From assembly GCF_015291705.1 (NCBI RefSeq), contig NZ_CP030050.1:5208001-5272000 (forward strand): 64,000 bases of DNA. Direction: 5' to 3'. The DNA is from Bradyrhizobium arachidis. Its GTDB lineage: Bacteria; Pseudomonadota; Alphaproteobacteria; Rhizobiales; Xanthobacteraceae. Positions 53,744 to 62,958 of the stretch are shown piece by piece. The notes under the pieces are model-generated. The model did not search any database and had not been told where the DNA came from. It saw only the letters and a list, made by a program, of their open reading frames with translations. Each line of letters opens with the position of its first letter. The stretch's first letter is position 1. Both the position numbers and the translations under genes were made by a program.

Positions 53744-53818
53744 TCCTCGGTAGCTCAGCGGTAGAGCATCCGACTGTTAATCGGATGGTCGCTGGTTCGA
53801 ATCCAGCCCGGGGAGCCA
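53744..53818 (+). tRNA. tRNA-Asn (anticodon GUU)
   Basis: Cloverleaf with acceptor TCCTCGG/CCGGGGA (one U-G), D arm GCTC/GAGC, anticodon stem TCCGA/TCGGA around CTGTTAA (anticodon GTT), T loop TTCGAAT, discriminator G and encoded CCA. Confidence 0.97.
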
Positions 53819-54027
53819 AATTTCATCGCATTTGCAATGATTTACATCCGCATCCTGATGCGGTGAGCAACATTGCTCAAGTGCTGTCCAGCAGCGATCG
53901 CCTCGATCCAGCGTAGAATCGCTCAAGCTTTTGTGTGGGCGCTCGCCGTCGCGCCACGGGGGCGGCGCCAAATCGACTTAATTCAAATTGAATTTCCTAG
54001 GGCCGGACTCATACGGAGCTGATTCCC

Positions 54028-54207
54028 ATGCCCGACATCCAGATCGACCGTGCCCACATGGCTCCCTCGATTCTGCCGGCCGACCTTCCAGAGCTCAGCG
54101 ACGATGAATGCCTCGCCCGCCTGGCGCGAGCGGTCGAGACGCCCGATTCGACCCGGCTCGACGAGGTCGCAGCGCTGATCGGCCGGCTCGCGGTCACGAT
54201 CGAGTAG
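54028..54207 (+). CDS. Small hypothetical protein, 59 residues
   Basis: ATG 54028 is preceded by ACGGAGCT at acceptable spacing. The product begins MPDIQIDRAHMAPSILPADL and continues with an acidic helical part (LSDDECLARLARAVETPDSTRLDEVAALIGRL, quoted in part as ECLARLARAVETPD and RLDEVAALIGRL). Codon use fits the genome. It stands alone between tRNA-Asn and the methyltransferase gene. No function is known to me. Confidence 0.6.
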   Translation: MPDIQIDRAHMAPSILPADLPELSDDECLARLARAVETPDSTRLDEVAALIGRLAVTIE

Positions 54208-54345
54208 TCCAGCGTCTGCTCATGCCGTGACTGGCGCAGCTCCGGCTTTGCCCGGGCCCACGGACGTGTTGCGTTTTCGCGGAGCCTGTTCCAAAGATGC
54301 CGCCAACTTCCGTCCGCGGCATCGTCCGCATTGCAGGGTCCGCAA

Positions 54346-55002
54346 ATGTCCGGTTTCTCGACCGCGCGCCTCAAAATGGTCGATGGCCAGGTGCGCACCA
54401 ATGACGTCACCGATCGCCGCGTCCTCGACGCCATGCTCACGGTTCCGCGCGAGGCGTTCGTGCCGGCGGTGCGGCAGGCGTTGGCCTATCTCGACCTCGA
54501 TCTCGACGTGAGCGAGGGTGGCGCCAAGCGCTTCCTGATCAAGCCGGCGCTGACCGGCAAGCTGCTCCAGGCCGCCGAGATCGGCGAGGACGACAACGTG
54601 CTGGTCGTCGGCTGCGCCACGGGATACCTCGCCGCGCTGGCCGCAAAGCTTGCCCGCCAGGTCACTGCGACGGAATGCGATTCGGCCCTGGCCGCGAAGG
54701 CCAAGGACGCCCTGGCCGGCATGGCCAATGTCACCTGCAAGGCTGCGGCCTGCACCGAAGGTGATGCGTCTGCCGCTCCCTATGACGTCATCATCCTCAA
54801 TGGCGCCACCGAAGTGATCCCGGAAGGGCTGCTCGGGCAGCTGAAGGAGGGCGGGCGTCTACTCGGCGTTTCGGCCCAGTCCAGGCCGCCGCGGGCCATG
54901 ATCGTGACCCATACCCACGGCGAATTCGGCCATCGGGCGCTGTTCGATGCCGCAGCCCCGGTGCTTCCCGGGCTGGAACGGGCCGCCAGCTTCGTCTTCT
55001 GA
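54346..55002 (+). CDS. PIMT-like SAM-dependent methyltransferase
   Basis: A 218-residue protein of the protein-L-isoaspartate O-methyltransferase family. The N-terminal part keeps the family look (MVDGQVRTNDVTDRRVLDAML, VPREAFVP), and the SAM-binding glycine loop is VLVVGCATGY. However, the usual PIMT substrate segment around TISQP is replaced by RFLIKPALTGKLLQAAE, so repair of isoaspartate is doubtful. ATG 54346 follows AGGG. It lies directly upstream of tolC, a pairing I recall in other Hyphomicrobiales. Confidence 0.8.
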   Translation: MSGFSTARLKMVDGQVRTNDVTDRRVLDAMLTVPREAFVPAVRQALAYLDLDLDVSEGGAKRFLIKPALTGKLLQAAEIGEDDNVLVVGCATGYLAALAAKLARQVTATECDSALAAKAKDALAGMANVTCKAAACTEGDASAAPYDVIILNGATEVIPEGLLGQLKEGGRLLGVSAQSRPPRAMIVTHTHGEFGHRALFDAAAPVLPGLERAASFVF

Positions 55003-55189
55003 CCGCCCAAAGCCCATTAAAATACCATTCTGAATCAGAAGTGTGGCCGGGATGCTGCACGTGAAGAGTTTCCACCGGGAACTGCCTTCAGGTAGTTCCG
55101 TTGCGCAAATCCGCGTCCTATGTTGCGACGGGGCAACGACTCCACTCGGTAGACGTCACCCAGCTCGCGGGCACGAGTCGGGCGTTAAG

Positions 55190-56599
55190 ATGAACGGAAT
55201 TTTTGGGATGCATGGGGTGAAGCTCTTCACCGGAGCTGCGGTTTCGGTCCTGCTGCTGGCGCTTGCAGGGCCGGCGCCTGCCTTGGCGGACACGATCGAG
55301 GCCGCCTTGGTGCGCGCCTATCAGAACAATCCGCAGCTCAACGCACAACGCGCCCAGGTGCGCTCGACCGACGAAAACGTGCCGCAGGCCTTGTCGGGTT
55401 ATCGCCCCAGGGTCGGGGTCAGCCTCAGCACCGGTTATCAGTATCAGGATATCCAACAAGTGCAGAGGGGCCCGGGGATCCACAGCGATCCGCCCCTTCA
55501 ACCGAACAGCGCCAGCCTGACCGTCAACCAGACGCTCTACAACGGCAATCAGACCGCCAACAGGACGCGCGCGGCGGAGAGCCAGGTCTCGGGATCGCGC
55601 GAGGCATTGCGCGTGCTCGAGCAGTCGGTCCTGCTGCAGGCCGCCACGACCTACATGGACTATCTGCGTGATGCGGCAACGCTCGAGGTTCAGCGCAGCA
55701 ACGTGCGCGTGCTCGAACAGACGCTCAAGCAAACGCGCGATCGCTTCAACGTCGGCGAGGTCACGCGCACCGACGTCGCGCAATCCGAAGCGCAGCTGGC
55801 AGCCGGCAGGACCCAGGCCCTGACCGCCGAATCGAATCTCACGACGACGCGCGCGAACTTCCGCCGCATCATCGGAAACGAACCGACGAACCTTGCCCCG
55901 GGCTCCCCGGTCGATCGTTTCCTGCCGTCGACGATCGCCTCGGCGGTCAATCTCAGCCTGGTGGAGAACCCCAACGTCACGGCCGCGATGTACGGCATCG
56001 ACGTCAACTATCTCCAGGTCAAGATCAACGAAGGCGCGCTGCTGCCCACGGTCACGCTCCAGGCCGCCGTCAGCACGGCCTACCAGCAGAGCCTGACCGT
56101 CTTCCGGACCAATACGGCTTCCGCCATCGCGACCGCCTCCGTGCCGATCTACCAGGGCGGCGCGGAATATTCGCTGATCCGCCAGTCGAAAGAAAATCTG
56201 GCGCAGCAGCGCCTGAATCTCGAGACCACCCGCGATCAGACCCGCGCCAACGTCGTGCAGGCCTGGGGCCAGCTGGAAGCCGGCAAGGCGCAGGTGAAGT
56301 CCGCGCAGGCGCAGGTCACGGCCTCCGAGATCGCGCTGAACGGTGTGCGCGAAGAAGCAAAGGCGGGACAGCGCACCACGCTCGACGTGCTGAACGCGCA
56401 ACAAGCGCTGGTGAACGCGCGCGTTGCGCTCGTCACGGCTCAGCACGACCGCGTCGTGGCGTCCTATTCGGTGCTCAATTCCGTCGGCCGTCTGGCGCCG
56501 CAGGTTCTCGGCCTTTCGACCACGGTCTATGATGCGAGCGTTCACTACCAGCAGGTCCGCGACAGCTGGGCCGGTGTGCGCACGCCTGACGGACGCTAA
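55190..56599 (+). CDS. tolC: TolC family outer membrane channel for type I secretion
   Basis: A 469-residue TolC. The start at 55190 gives a signal peptide (core GAAVSVLLLALAGPAPALA); the frame is open further upstream but without signal character. The mature protein begins TIEAALVRAYQNNPQLNAQR, and the two repeats are marked by VNQTLYNGNQTANRTRAAE with TRTDVAQSEAQLAAGRTQAL, and VPIYQGGAEYSLIRQSKENL with TTLDVLNAQQALVNARVAL. It is a trimeric channel-tunnel used by type I secretion and efflux systems. A GC-rich hairpin follows the gene. It is different in type from the lipoprotein channel at 22.2 kb. Confidence 0.92.
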   Translation: MNGIFGMHGVKLFTGAAVSVLLLALAGPAPALADTIEAALVRAYQNNPQLNAQRAQVRSTDENVPQALSGYRPRVGVSLSTGYQYQDIQQVQRGPGIHSDPPLQPNSASLTVNQTLYNGNQTANRTRAAESQVSGSREALRVLEQSVLLQAATTYMDYLRDAATLEVQRSNVRVLEQTLKQTRDRFNVGEVTRTDVAQSEAQLAAGRTQALTAESNLTTTRANFRRIIGNEPTNLAPGSPVDRFLPSTIASAVNLSLVENPNVTAAMYGIDVNYLQVKINEGALLPTVTLQAAVSTAYQQSLTVFRTNTASAIATASVPIYQGGAEYSLIRQSKENLAQQRLNLETTRDQTRANVVQAWGQLEAGKAQVKSAQAQVTASEIALNGVREEAKAGQRTTLDVLNAQQALVNARVALVTAQHDRVVASYSVLNSVGRLAPQVLGLSTTVYDASVHYQQVRDSWAGVRTPDGR

Positions 56600-56617
56600 G
56601 TCCCGTAAGCATCCGAT

Positions 56618-56641
56618 CGGCCTCGCAAACAGTTGAGGCCG
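56618..56641 (+). terminator. Possible terminator of tolC
   Basis: CGGCCTC at 56618-56624 pairs with GAGGCCG at 56635-56641 around a 10-base loop. No T run follows. The rest of the 300-base gap to the next gene shows no other feature. Confidence 0.4.
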
Positions 56642-56902
56642 ACCGGCGCTTTGCTTGCAATCATCAAAATCCCTGACATAGCCTTGCCAAGAAGATGCGG
56701 GTCGATTCGCCCCGCACCGATGTCGTGTGCGTAAAGCTTGAGTGCCGAGGGCAGGGGCGCACCGTCGCACGTTGAGCCGTGAACTGGGGACAAGTCGGGC
56801 TCTCGCGACGAAAATGTCGGGGCGTCCGTCCGGAACCGGCCAATCCTGTCGTGCTTGGTGTAAAACAACGCATGCGAGGGCGTTGATGATGTGGAGTCGG
56901 AG

Positions 56903-57673
56903 ATGACGCAGCCTGCAAAGGTCACAGAACCCTCGATGGAGGAGATTCTGGCCTCGATCCGGCGCATCATTGCCGACGATGAGGCGAAGCCGCCGCCCGC
57001 AGAAGCTGCAAAGCCCGAGAAGGCCGCAGCGCCCGCCGCGCCGCCGAAGCCGCAGGCGATGAACGACATTCCGCCATCGAAGGTCGCACCTGCAAAACCT
57101 GCCGCCGAGAAACCCGCGCCGCCGCCGGTTGCGAAGCCGGCTCCGGCTCCGGTGCCGCCGCCACCCGCTGCGGATGCCGGACCGAACAGCCAGGACGATA
57201 TCGACGCGCTGCTCGCGGGGCTCGATGCGGCAACGCCTGCGCCCGAGGTTCGTGCTCCGGAGCCCGAGCCTGAGCCCGACGTGCTCGAATTGACCGACGA
57301 GATGGCGGTTGAGCCGACGCCGCCTCCACCGCCGCCGAGCTTCCGCAAGGTCGAGCCACGCGACGATCTCGAATTCGCCGAATCGCCGCCGCCGCGCCCG
57401 ACGCCGGCGCCGTCCTATGCGGCGGTGGGCTTCGACGCGCCGCCGTTGCCGCCGCAGCAGCCGATCCTGGCGCAATCGACGGTCTCAGCGGTCGAATCCG
57501 CCTTCAACTCCCTGGCCCACACGGTGCTGAGCAGCAATGCGCGGACGCTGGAGGATCTGGTCAAGGAGATGCTGCGTCCGATGCTGAAATCCTGGCTCGA
57601 TGACAATTTGCCGGGCCTGGTGGAACGCATCGTGAAGGCCGAAATCGAGCGGGTCTCGCGCGGCGGCCGCTAG
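56903..57673 (+). CDS. popZ: PopZ-like polar organising protein (DUF2497)
   Basis: A 256-residue protein with the PopZ design: a conserved N-terminal helix (EPSMEEILASIRRIIADDE), a long Pro/Ala/Glu-rich disordered middle (about residues 25-175), and a conserved helical C terminus (SAFNSLAHTVLSSNARTLED, MLRPMLKSWLDDNLP, VERIVKAEIERVSRG). PopZ self-assembles at cell poles and anchors ParB and many cell-cycle proteins. ATG 56903 follows GGAG; a GTG at 56891 is in frame. It lies between tolC and valS. Confidence 0.85.
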   Translation: MTQPAKVTEPSMEEILASIRRIIADDEAKPPPAEAAKPEKAAAPAAPPKPQAMNDIPPSKVAPAKPAAEKPAPPPVAKPAPAPVPPPPAADAGPNSQDDIDALLAGLDAATPAPEVRAPEPEPEPDVLELTDEMAVEPTPPPPPPSFRKVEPRDDLEFAESPPPRPTPAPSYAAVGFDAPPLPPQQPILAQSTVSAVESAFNSLAHTVLSSNARTLEDLVKEMLRPMLKSWLDDNLPGLVERIVKAEIERVSRGGR

Positions 57674-57769
57674 CAGCCGGCCCGCAGCCCTCATAAAGCC
57701 CCGCTTGTGCGCCATGTTCGGCCTGCCGAGGGGGCGGGAAGCCCCGTTGCCGCCCGGCCTTCCCTGGAC

Positions 57770-57814
57770 TTGTTTTCGTTGACCTTGTTTTCGTTGGCCT
57801 TGTTTTCGTTGACT
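57770..57814. repeat. Three tandem 15-base repeats upstream of valS
   Basis: Units TTGTTTTCGTTGACC, TTGTTTTCGTTGGCC and TTGTTTTCGTTGACT follow each other without a gap and end 31 bases before the valS start. They are T-rich on the plus strand, unlike the surroundings. Confidence 0.85.
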
Positions 57815-57845
57815 TGGCCCCCGCGCGCGGCTTTCTAGCAGCCCC

Positions 57846-60722
57846 ATGATCGAGAAAAATTACCAGCCCGCCGATATCGAAGCCCGCATGTCCGTGGTGT
57901 GGGAGGACAGCCGTGCCTTCAAGGCCGGCCGGCCCGACCGCCGCGACGCCGTGCCCTTTACCATCGTGATCCCGCCACCGAACGTGACGGGCTCGCTGCA
58001 TATGGGCCACGCCCTCAACAACACGCTCCAGGACATCCTGTGCCGGTTCGAGCGCATGCGTGGCCGCGACGTGCTGTGGCAGCCCGGCACCGACCATGCC
58101 GGCATCGCCACCCAGATGGTGGTCGAGCGGCAGCTGATGGAGCGTCAGCAGCCCGGCCGCCGGGAGATGGGCCGCGAGAAGTTCCTGGAGCGGGTCTGGC
58201 AATGGAAGGCCGAGAGCGGCGATACCATCATCAACCAGCTCAAGCGGCTCGGTGCCTCCTGCGACTGGTCGCGCGAGCGCTTCACCATGGACGAGGGCCT
58301 GTCGAAGGCCGTCATCAAGGTGTTCGTCGAGCTGCACCGCGAGGGCCTGATCTACAAGGACAAGCGGCTGGTGAACTGGGACACCAAGCTGCTGACCGCG
58401 ATCTCCGATCTCGAAGTGCAGCAGACCGAGGTGAAGGGCCACCTCTGGTATCTGCGCTATCCGATCGAGGGCAAGACGTTCAGCCCGGAGGATCCCTCGA
58501 GCTTCATCGTCGTCGCCACCACGCGGCCCGAGACCATGCTCGGCGACACCGGCGTGGCCGTGCATCCCGAGGATGAGCGCTACCAGAAGCTGGTCGGCAA
58601 GAACGTCGTCCTGCCGCTGGTCGGGCGCAAGATCAAGATCGTCGCCGACGAGTATTCCGATCCGGAAAAGGGCTCGGGCGCGGTGAAGGTGACACCGGCG
58701 CACGACTTCAACGACTTCGAGGTCGGCAATCGCCACGGCCTGCGCCGCATCAGCGTGCTCGACAAGGAAGGCTGCCTCGATCTCCTCGACAACGAGGATT
58801 ATCTGAAGGGCCTGCCGGAAGGCGCCACGCAATTCGCCGAGGAGTTCAACAAGGTCGACCGTTTTGCCGCGCGCAAGCGCATCGTCGAGCGACTGGAATC
58901 GTTCGGCTTCGTCGAGCGAATCGAGCCGCACACCCACATGGTGCCACATGGCGACCGCTCGAACAGCGTGATCGAGCCGTATCTGACCGACCAGTGGTAC
59001 GTCGACGCCAAGACGTTGGCGAAGCCCGCGATGGCGGCTGTCCGCTCGGGCGAGACGACCTTCGTGCCGAAGAACTGGGAAAAGACCTATTTCGAGTGGA
59101 TGGAGAACATCCAGCCCTGGTGCATCTCGCGCCAGCTCTGGTGGGGCCATCAGATCCCGGCCTGGTACGGTCCCGACGGCAAGGTGTTCGTCGCCGAGAC
59201 CGAGGAGGAGGCAGTCAGCCACGCGCTCGGCTATTACGTCGAGCAGGAGGTCATCACGGCCGAGCAGGGCCGCGAGATGGCGCTCGATCGCAACAAGCGC
59301 GAGGGATTCATCACGCGCGACGAGGACGTGCTCGACACCTGGTTCTCCTCGGCGCTGTGGCCGTTCTCGACGCTCGGCTGGCCCGACGATGCGCCGGAGG
59401 TGAAGCGCTACTACCCGACCAATGCGCTCGTCACCGGCTTCGACATCATCTTCTTCTGGGTCGCCCGCATGATGATGATGGGCCTGCACTTCATGAAGGA
59501 GGTGCCGTTCTCGACGATCTACATCCACGCCCTCGTCCGCGACGAGAAGGGCGCCAAGATGTCGAAGTCGAAGGGCAACGTCATCGATCCGCTCAACCTG
59601 ATCGACGAATACGGCGCCGACGCGCTGCGCTTCACGCTGGCCGCGATGGCGGCACAGGGACGCGACATCAAGCTCGCCACCAGCCGTGTCGAGGGCTACC
59701 GAAATTTCGCGACCAAGCTCTGGAATGCATCCCGCTTCGCGGAGATGAACCATTGCGCCGTGCCCGAAGGTTTCGAGCCAGCCAAGGCCAAGGAGACGCT
59801 GAACCGCTGGATCGCGCATGAGAGCGCGCACACCACGCGCGAGGTGACCGAGGCGATCGAAGCCTACCGCTTCAACGATGCCGCAGGCAGCATCTATCGC
59901 TTCGTCTGGAACGTCTATTGCGACTGGTATGTCGAGCTCGCCAAGCCCGTGTTGCTCGGCCCCGACAGCCCCGCCAAGGACGAGACCCGCGCCATGGTCG
60001 CCTGGGCGCGCGACGAGATCCTGAAGCTGCTGCATCCCTTCATGCCCTTCATTACCGAAGAGCTGTGGGAGGTGACGGCCAAGCGCGAGAGCCTGCTGGC
60101 GCTGGCGGCATGGCCACTGCAGCCGACCGGACCGACGCCTGAGCAGCTCGCGATGCTTGCGGCTGCGGCAGGTCCTACCGATCCACTGATCTCGCCGGCC
60201 CTGGTCATGCCGATCTTCGACCATGCCGACTTCACCGATCCCAAGGCGGAAGCGGAGATCGGCTGGGTGATCGATCTCGTCACGCAGATCCGCTCGGTGC
60301 GTGCCGAGATGAACATCCCGCCGGCAACGCTGACTGCGCTCGTGCTCGCGGGCGCCTCGGCCGAGACCAGGGAACGCGCGCCGCGCTGGACCGACGTCAT
60401 CAAGCGCATGGCACGCCTGTCGGACATCTCCTTCGCCGACCGCGCGCCTGATGGCGCGGTTCAGCTCCTCGTCCGCGGCGAAGTGGCCGCCCTGCCTCTG
60501 AAGGGCGTCATCGATGTCGCCGCCGAGCGCACGCGCCTCGACAAGGAGATCGGCAAGGCCGACGCCGACATCAAGCGCGCCGAGTCGAAGCTGGCGAACG
60601 AGAAGTTCGTCGCCAACGCGGCCGAGGAGGTCGTCGAGGAGGAGCGCGAAAAGCGCGAGGCGGCGCTGGCCCGCAAGGCCAAGCTGCTCGAGGCGCTGGA
60701 GCGGCTGAAGCAGGCGACGTGA
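57846..60722 (+). CDS. valS: Valyl-tRNA synthetase
   Basis: A 958-residue class I aminoacyl-tRNA synthetase that charges tRNA-Val. The HIGH motif is in PPPNVTGSLHMGHAL, the editing domain contains VVATTRPETMLGDTGVAVHP, and KMSKSKGNVIDP is the KMSKS loop. The tRNA-binding domain (about residues 680-830) and the C-terminal coiled coil (RTRLDKEIGKADADIKRAE) complete the usual order and length. ATG 57846 begins MIEKNYQPADIEARM. It is the fourth gene of the pcm-like/tolC/popZ/valS order. Confidence 0.97.
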   Translation: MIEKNYQPADIEARMSVVWEDSRAFKAGRPDRRDAVPFTIVIPPPNVTGSLHMGHALNNTLQDILCRFERMRGRDVLWQPGTDHAGIATQMVVERQLMERQQPGRREMGREKFLERVWQWKAESGDTIINQLKRLGASCDWSRERFTMDEGLSKAVIKVFVELHREGLIYKDKRLVNWDTKLLTAISDLEVQQTEVKGHLWYLRYPIEGKTFSPEDPSSFIVVATTRPETMLGDTGVAVHPEDERYQKLVGKNVVLPLVGRKIKIVADEYSDPEKGSGAVKVTPAHDFNDFEVGNRHGLRRISVLDKEGCLDLLDNEDYLKGLPEGATQFAEEFNKVDRFAARKRIVERLESFGFVERIEPHTHMVPHGDRSNSVIEPYLTDQWYVDAKTLAKPAMAAVRSGETTFVPKNWEKTYFEWMENIQPWCISRQLWWGHQIPAWYGPDGKVFVAETEEEAVSHALGYYVEQEVITAEQGREMALDRNKREGFITRDEDVLDTWFSSALWPFSTLGWPDDAPEVKRYYPTNALVTGFDIIFFWVARMMMMGLHFMKEVPFSTIYIHALVRDEKGAKMSKSKGNVIDPLNLIDEYGADALRFTLAAMAAQGRDIKLATSRVEGYRNFATKLWNASRFAEMNHCAVPEGFEPAKAKETLNRWIAHESAHTTREVTEAIEAYRFNDAAGSIYRFVWNVYCDWYVELAKPVLLGPDSPAKDETRAMVAWARDEILKLLHPFMPFITEELWEVTAKRESLLALAAWPLQPTGPTPEQLAMLAAAAGPTDPLISPALVMPIFDHADFTDPKAEAEIGWVIDLVTQIRSVRAEMNIPPATLTALVLAGASAETRERAPRWTDVIKRMARLSDISFADRAPDGAVQLLVRGEVAALPLKGVIDVAAERTRLDKEIGKADADIKRAESKLANEKFVANAAEEVVEEEREKREAALARKAKLLEALERLKQAT

Positions 60723-60729
60723 GACGTAC

Positions 60730-60777
60730 GTCATTCCGGGGCGGCTCGAAGAGCCGAACCCGGAATCCCAGAATGAC
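60730..60777. repeat. Palindromic repeat between convergent valS and mpg
   Basis: GTCATTCCGGG and CCCGGAATCCCAGAATGAC frame an inner stem CGGCTC-GAA-GAGCCG. It fills the gap between two convergent genes and may act as a terminator for both. This repeat type is common in Bradyrhizobium. Confidence 0.7.
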
Positions 60778-60779
60778 CT

Positions 60780-61382
60780 TCACTTCGGAAACGGCTTGCT
60801 CAAGAACTTCGAGCCCCTGATGCCATAGCGCCAGGGCAGCTCGACCGCCTTGGTGATGCCGATCCGGATGCCGGCGGCGACCTCCACGTCCTCCGTCCGC
60901 GCATGCAGCGCGATCGGCGGGCGGTCCAGCGGCAGGGTGTTGTGCGCGATGGTGATGCCGAGCGCCTCGGTCAGCTTGCCGGGGCCCGAGCACAGCGCGT
61001 GGACGTCCTGGAGATGGCGGCGGCGGCGCATCGCGGCGAGGCCATGGGTCGGCTCCAGCGCGCGGATCAGCACGGCGCTGGCCGAGCCTTCCTTCTCGCA
61101 GACGAAATTGACGCACCAATGGATGCCGTAGGAGCGGTAGACATAGGCAAAGCCGGGCGGGCCGAACATGATTTGGTTCCGCGGCGTTGGGCCGTTGTAG
61201 GAATGCGCCGCCGGCTCGGTATGATGATAGGCCTCGACCTCGACGATGATGCCGCCGACGCCGTCGACCAGCATGGTCGCGCCGATCAGGTCGGGCGCGA
61301 CCTCGCGCACGTCGCGGTCGAAAAAGGTCCGCTTCAGGGCTTTGCCGAGCCGTGGGGTAGAGGTCTTCGAGACTGGAGCCAT
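60780..61382 (-). CDS. DNA-3-methyladenine glycosylase (AAG/MPG type)
   Basis: A 200-residue base-excision repair glycosylase of the alkyladenine (MPG) family. It removes 3-methyladenine and similar alkylated bases. Family segments: [30 protein letters not shown] (quoted in part: [20 protein letters not shown]), which carries the catalytic Glu, then [15 protein letters not shown] and [12 protein letters not shown]. Length is typical. The ATG at 61382 has only a weak upstream site. It is divergent from lipA, with a 130-base gap that must hold both promoters. Confidence 0.9.
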   Translation of the reverse strand: MAPVSKTSTPRLGKALKRTFFDRDVREVAPDLIGATMLVDGVGGIIVEVEAYHHTEPAAHSYNGPTPRNQIMFGPPGFAYVYRSYGIHWCVNFVCEKEGSASAVLIRALEPTHGLAAMRRRRHLQDVHALCSGPGKLTEALGITIAHNTLPLDRPPIALHARTEDVEVAAGIRIGITKAVELPWRYGIRGSKFLSKPFPK

Positions 61383-61512
61383 TCGAGGTGAGAATCGCCA
61401 GAGAACAGAGCAGGATATTGCCCATATCTGCCATGTTCCCTGAAGCAGGGCGAGCCGGGTTGCGGCAGGCAGCCAGACCGACTAGGTAGGACCTGAACAG
61501 ACCGGACAGCCC

Positions 61513-62469
61513 ATGGTCGTTATTGTCGACACTATCTCGAACCCGTTGCGCCCACGTCACCCCGAAAAGGTGAATCGCCCTGATTCTGCTTCGCCGCCGA
61601 AGCCGGACTGGATCCGCGTGCGCGCGCCCAACACCCGCGGCTATGCCGACACCCGCAACATCGTGCGGGCGAACGGCCTGCACACGGTGTGCGAGGAGGC
61701 GGGCTGCCCGAACATCGGCGAGTGCTGGGACAAGAAGCACGCGACCTTCATGATCATGGGTGACACCTGCACCCGGGCCTGCGCCTTCTGCAACGTCAAG
61801 ACCGGCCTGCCCAACGCGCTGGATGCGGCCGAGCCGCAGAACGTTGCCGAGGCCGTCGCCAAGCTGGGCCTCGCCCACGTCGTCATCACCTCGGTCGACC
61901 GCGATGATCTCGCGGACGGCGGCGCCGAGCACTTCGCCCAGACCATCGGCGCGATTCGCGCCGCGTGCCCCTCGACCACGATCGAGATCCTGACGCCGGA
62001 TTTCCTGCGCAAGGAGGGCGCGCTGGAGGTGGTCGTCGCGGCGAAGCCCGACGTGTTCAACCACAATCTCGAGACCGTGCCGTCGCGCTATCTCACGGTG
62101 CGCCCGGGCGCGCGCTATTTCCACTCGATCCGGCTGCTGCAGCGGGTCAAGGAGCTCGATCCCACCATCTTCACCAAATCAGGCATCATGGTCGGCCTCG
62201 GCGAGGAGCGCCACGAGGTGCAGCAGGTGATGGACGATCTGCGTTCCGCCGACGTCGACTTCCTGACCATCGGGCAATATCTTCAGCCGACCCGCAAGCA
62301 CCATGCCGTGATGCGCTACGTGCCGCCGGATGAGTTCGCGTCCTACGAGAAGGTCGCCTACACCAAAGGCTTCCTGATGGTGTCGGCGAGCCCGCTCACC
62401 CGCTCGTCCCATCATGCCGGCGAGGACTTTGCGAAACTGAAGGCCGCACGGGCAGCTAGCGCCCGCTGA
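61513..62469 (+). CDS. lipA: Lipoyl synthase
   Basis: A 318-residue radical SAM enzyme that inserts two sulfur atoms into protein-bound octanoyl groups. Both iron-sulfur clusters are visible: the auxiliary cluster cysteines 60, 65 and 71 in [12 protein letters not shown], and the radical SAM CxxxCxxC (Cys86, 90 and 93) in CTRACAFC. The segment [14 protein letters not shown] appears as [13 protein letters not shown] 61513 is the natural start. The next gene follows after six bases and is likely co-transcribed. Confidence 0.96.
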   Translation: MVVIVDTISNPLRPRHPEKVNRPDSASPPKPDWIRVRAPNTRGYADTRNIVRANGLHTVCEEAGCPNIGECWDKKHATFMIMGDTCTRACAFCNVKTGLPNALDAAEPQNVAEAVAKLGLAHVVITSVDRDDLADGGAEHFAQTIGAIRAACPSTTIEILTPDFLRKEGALEVVVAAKPDVFNHNLETVPSRYLTVRPGARYFHSIRLLQRVKELDPTIFTKSGIMVGLGEERHEVQQVMDDLRSADVDFLTIGQYLQPTRKHHAVMRYVPPDEFASYEKVAYTKGFLMVSASPLTRSSHHAGEDFAKLKAARAASAR

Positions 62470-62475
62470 ACCGCC

Positions 62476-62958
62476 ATGCCTAAATTTTCGAGCAAGCGCC
62501 GTGTCAATCACAGCGCGTCCGAGATGTTCGATCTGGTCGCCGACGTCGAGCGCTACCCGGAATTCGTGCCGCTGTGCAGCGCGCTGAAGGTGCGCCAGCG
62601 CATGGCCAAGCCCGATGGCACCGAGGTGCTGATTGCGGACATGACGGTGTCGTTCAAGCTGGTGAAGGAGTCCTTCACCAGCCGCGTCACGCTCGACCGC
62701 GCGAACTTGAAAATCCTGGTCGAATATCTGCAAGGGCCGTTCAGCAACCTTGAAAACCGCTGGACGTTCGAGCCGAAGGGCCAGCAGGACGGCAAAGACG
62801 TCTGCGACGTCGGCTTCTTCCTGTCCTACGAGTTCAGGAGTCGCATGCTGGCGATGCTGATGGGCTCGATGTTCGACGCGGCGTTTGCACGGTTCTCGAT
62901 GGCGTTCGAAAAGCGCGCCGATGCGATCTACGGCCGGCCGAAGCTGGCTCCGTCCTGA
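62476..62958 (+). CDS. COQ10/RatA-type START domain protein
   Basis: A 160-residue polyketide cyclase/START family protein. Typical start: KRRVNHSASEMFDLVADVERYPEFVPLC (quoted in part: EMFDLVADVERYPEFVPLC), and the end VGFFLSYEFRSRML with FDAAFARFSMAFEKRA. Eukaryotic COQ10 and bacterial relatives bind coenzyme Q; E. coli RatA of the same family was described as a ribosome-association toxin. In alphaproteobacteria the coenzyme Q role is the better guess. It is cotranscribed with lipA and ends one base before the convergent cytochrome gene. Confidence 0.88.
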   Translation: MPKFSSKRRVNHSASEMFDLVADVERYPEFVPLCSALKVRQRMAKPDGTEVLIADMTVSFKLVKESFTSRVTLDRANLKILVEYLQGPFSNLENRWTFEPKGQQDGKDVCDVGFFLSYEFRSRMLAMLMGSMFDAAFARFSMAFEKRADAIYGRPKLAPS

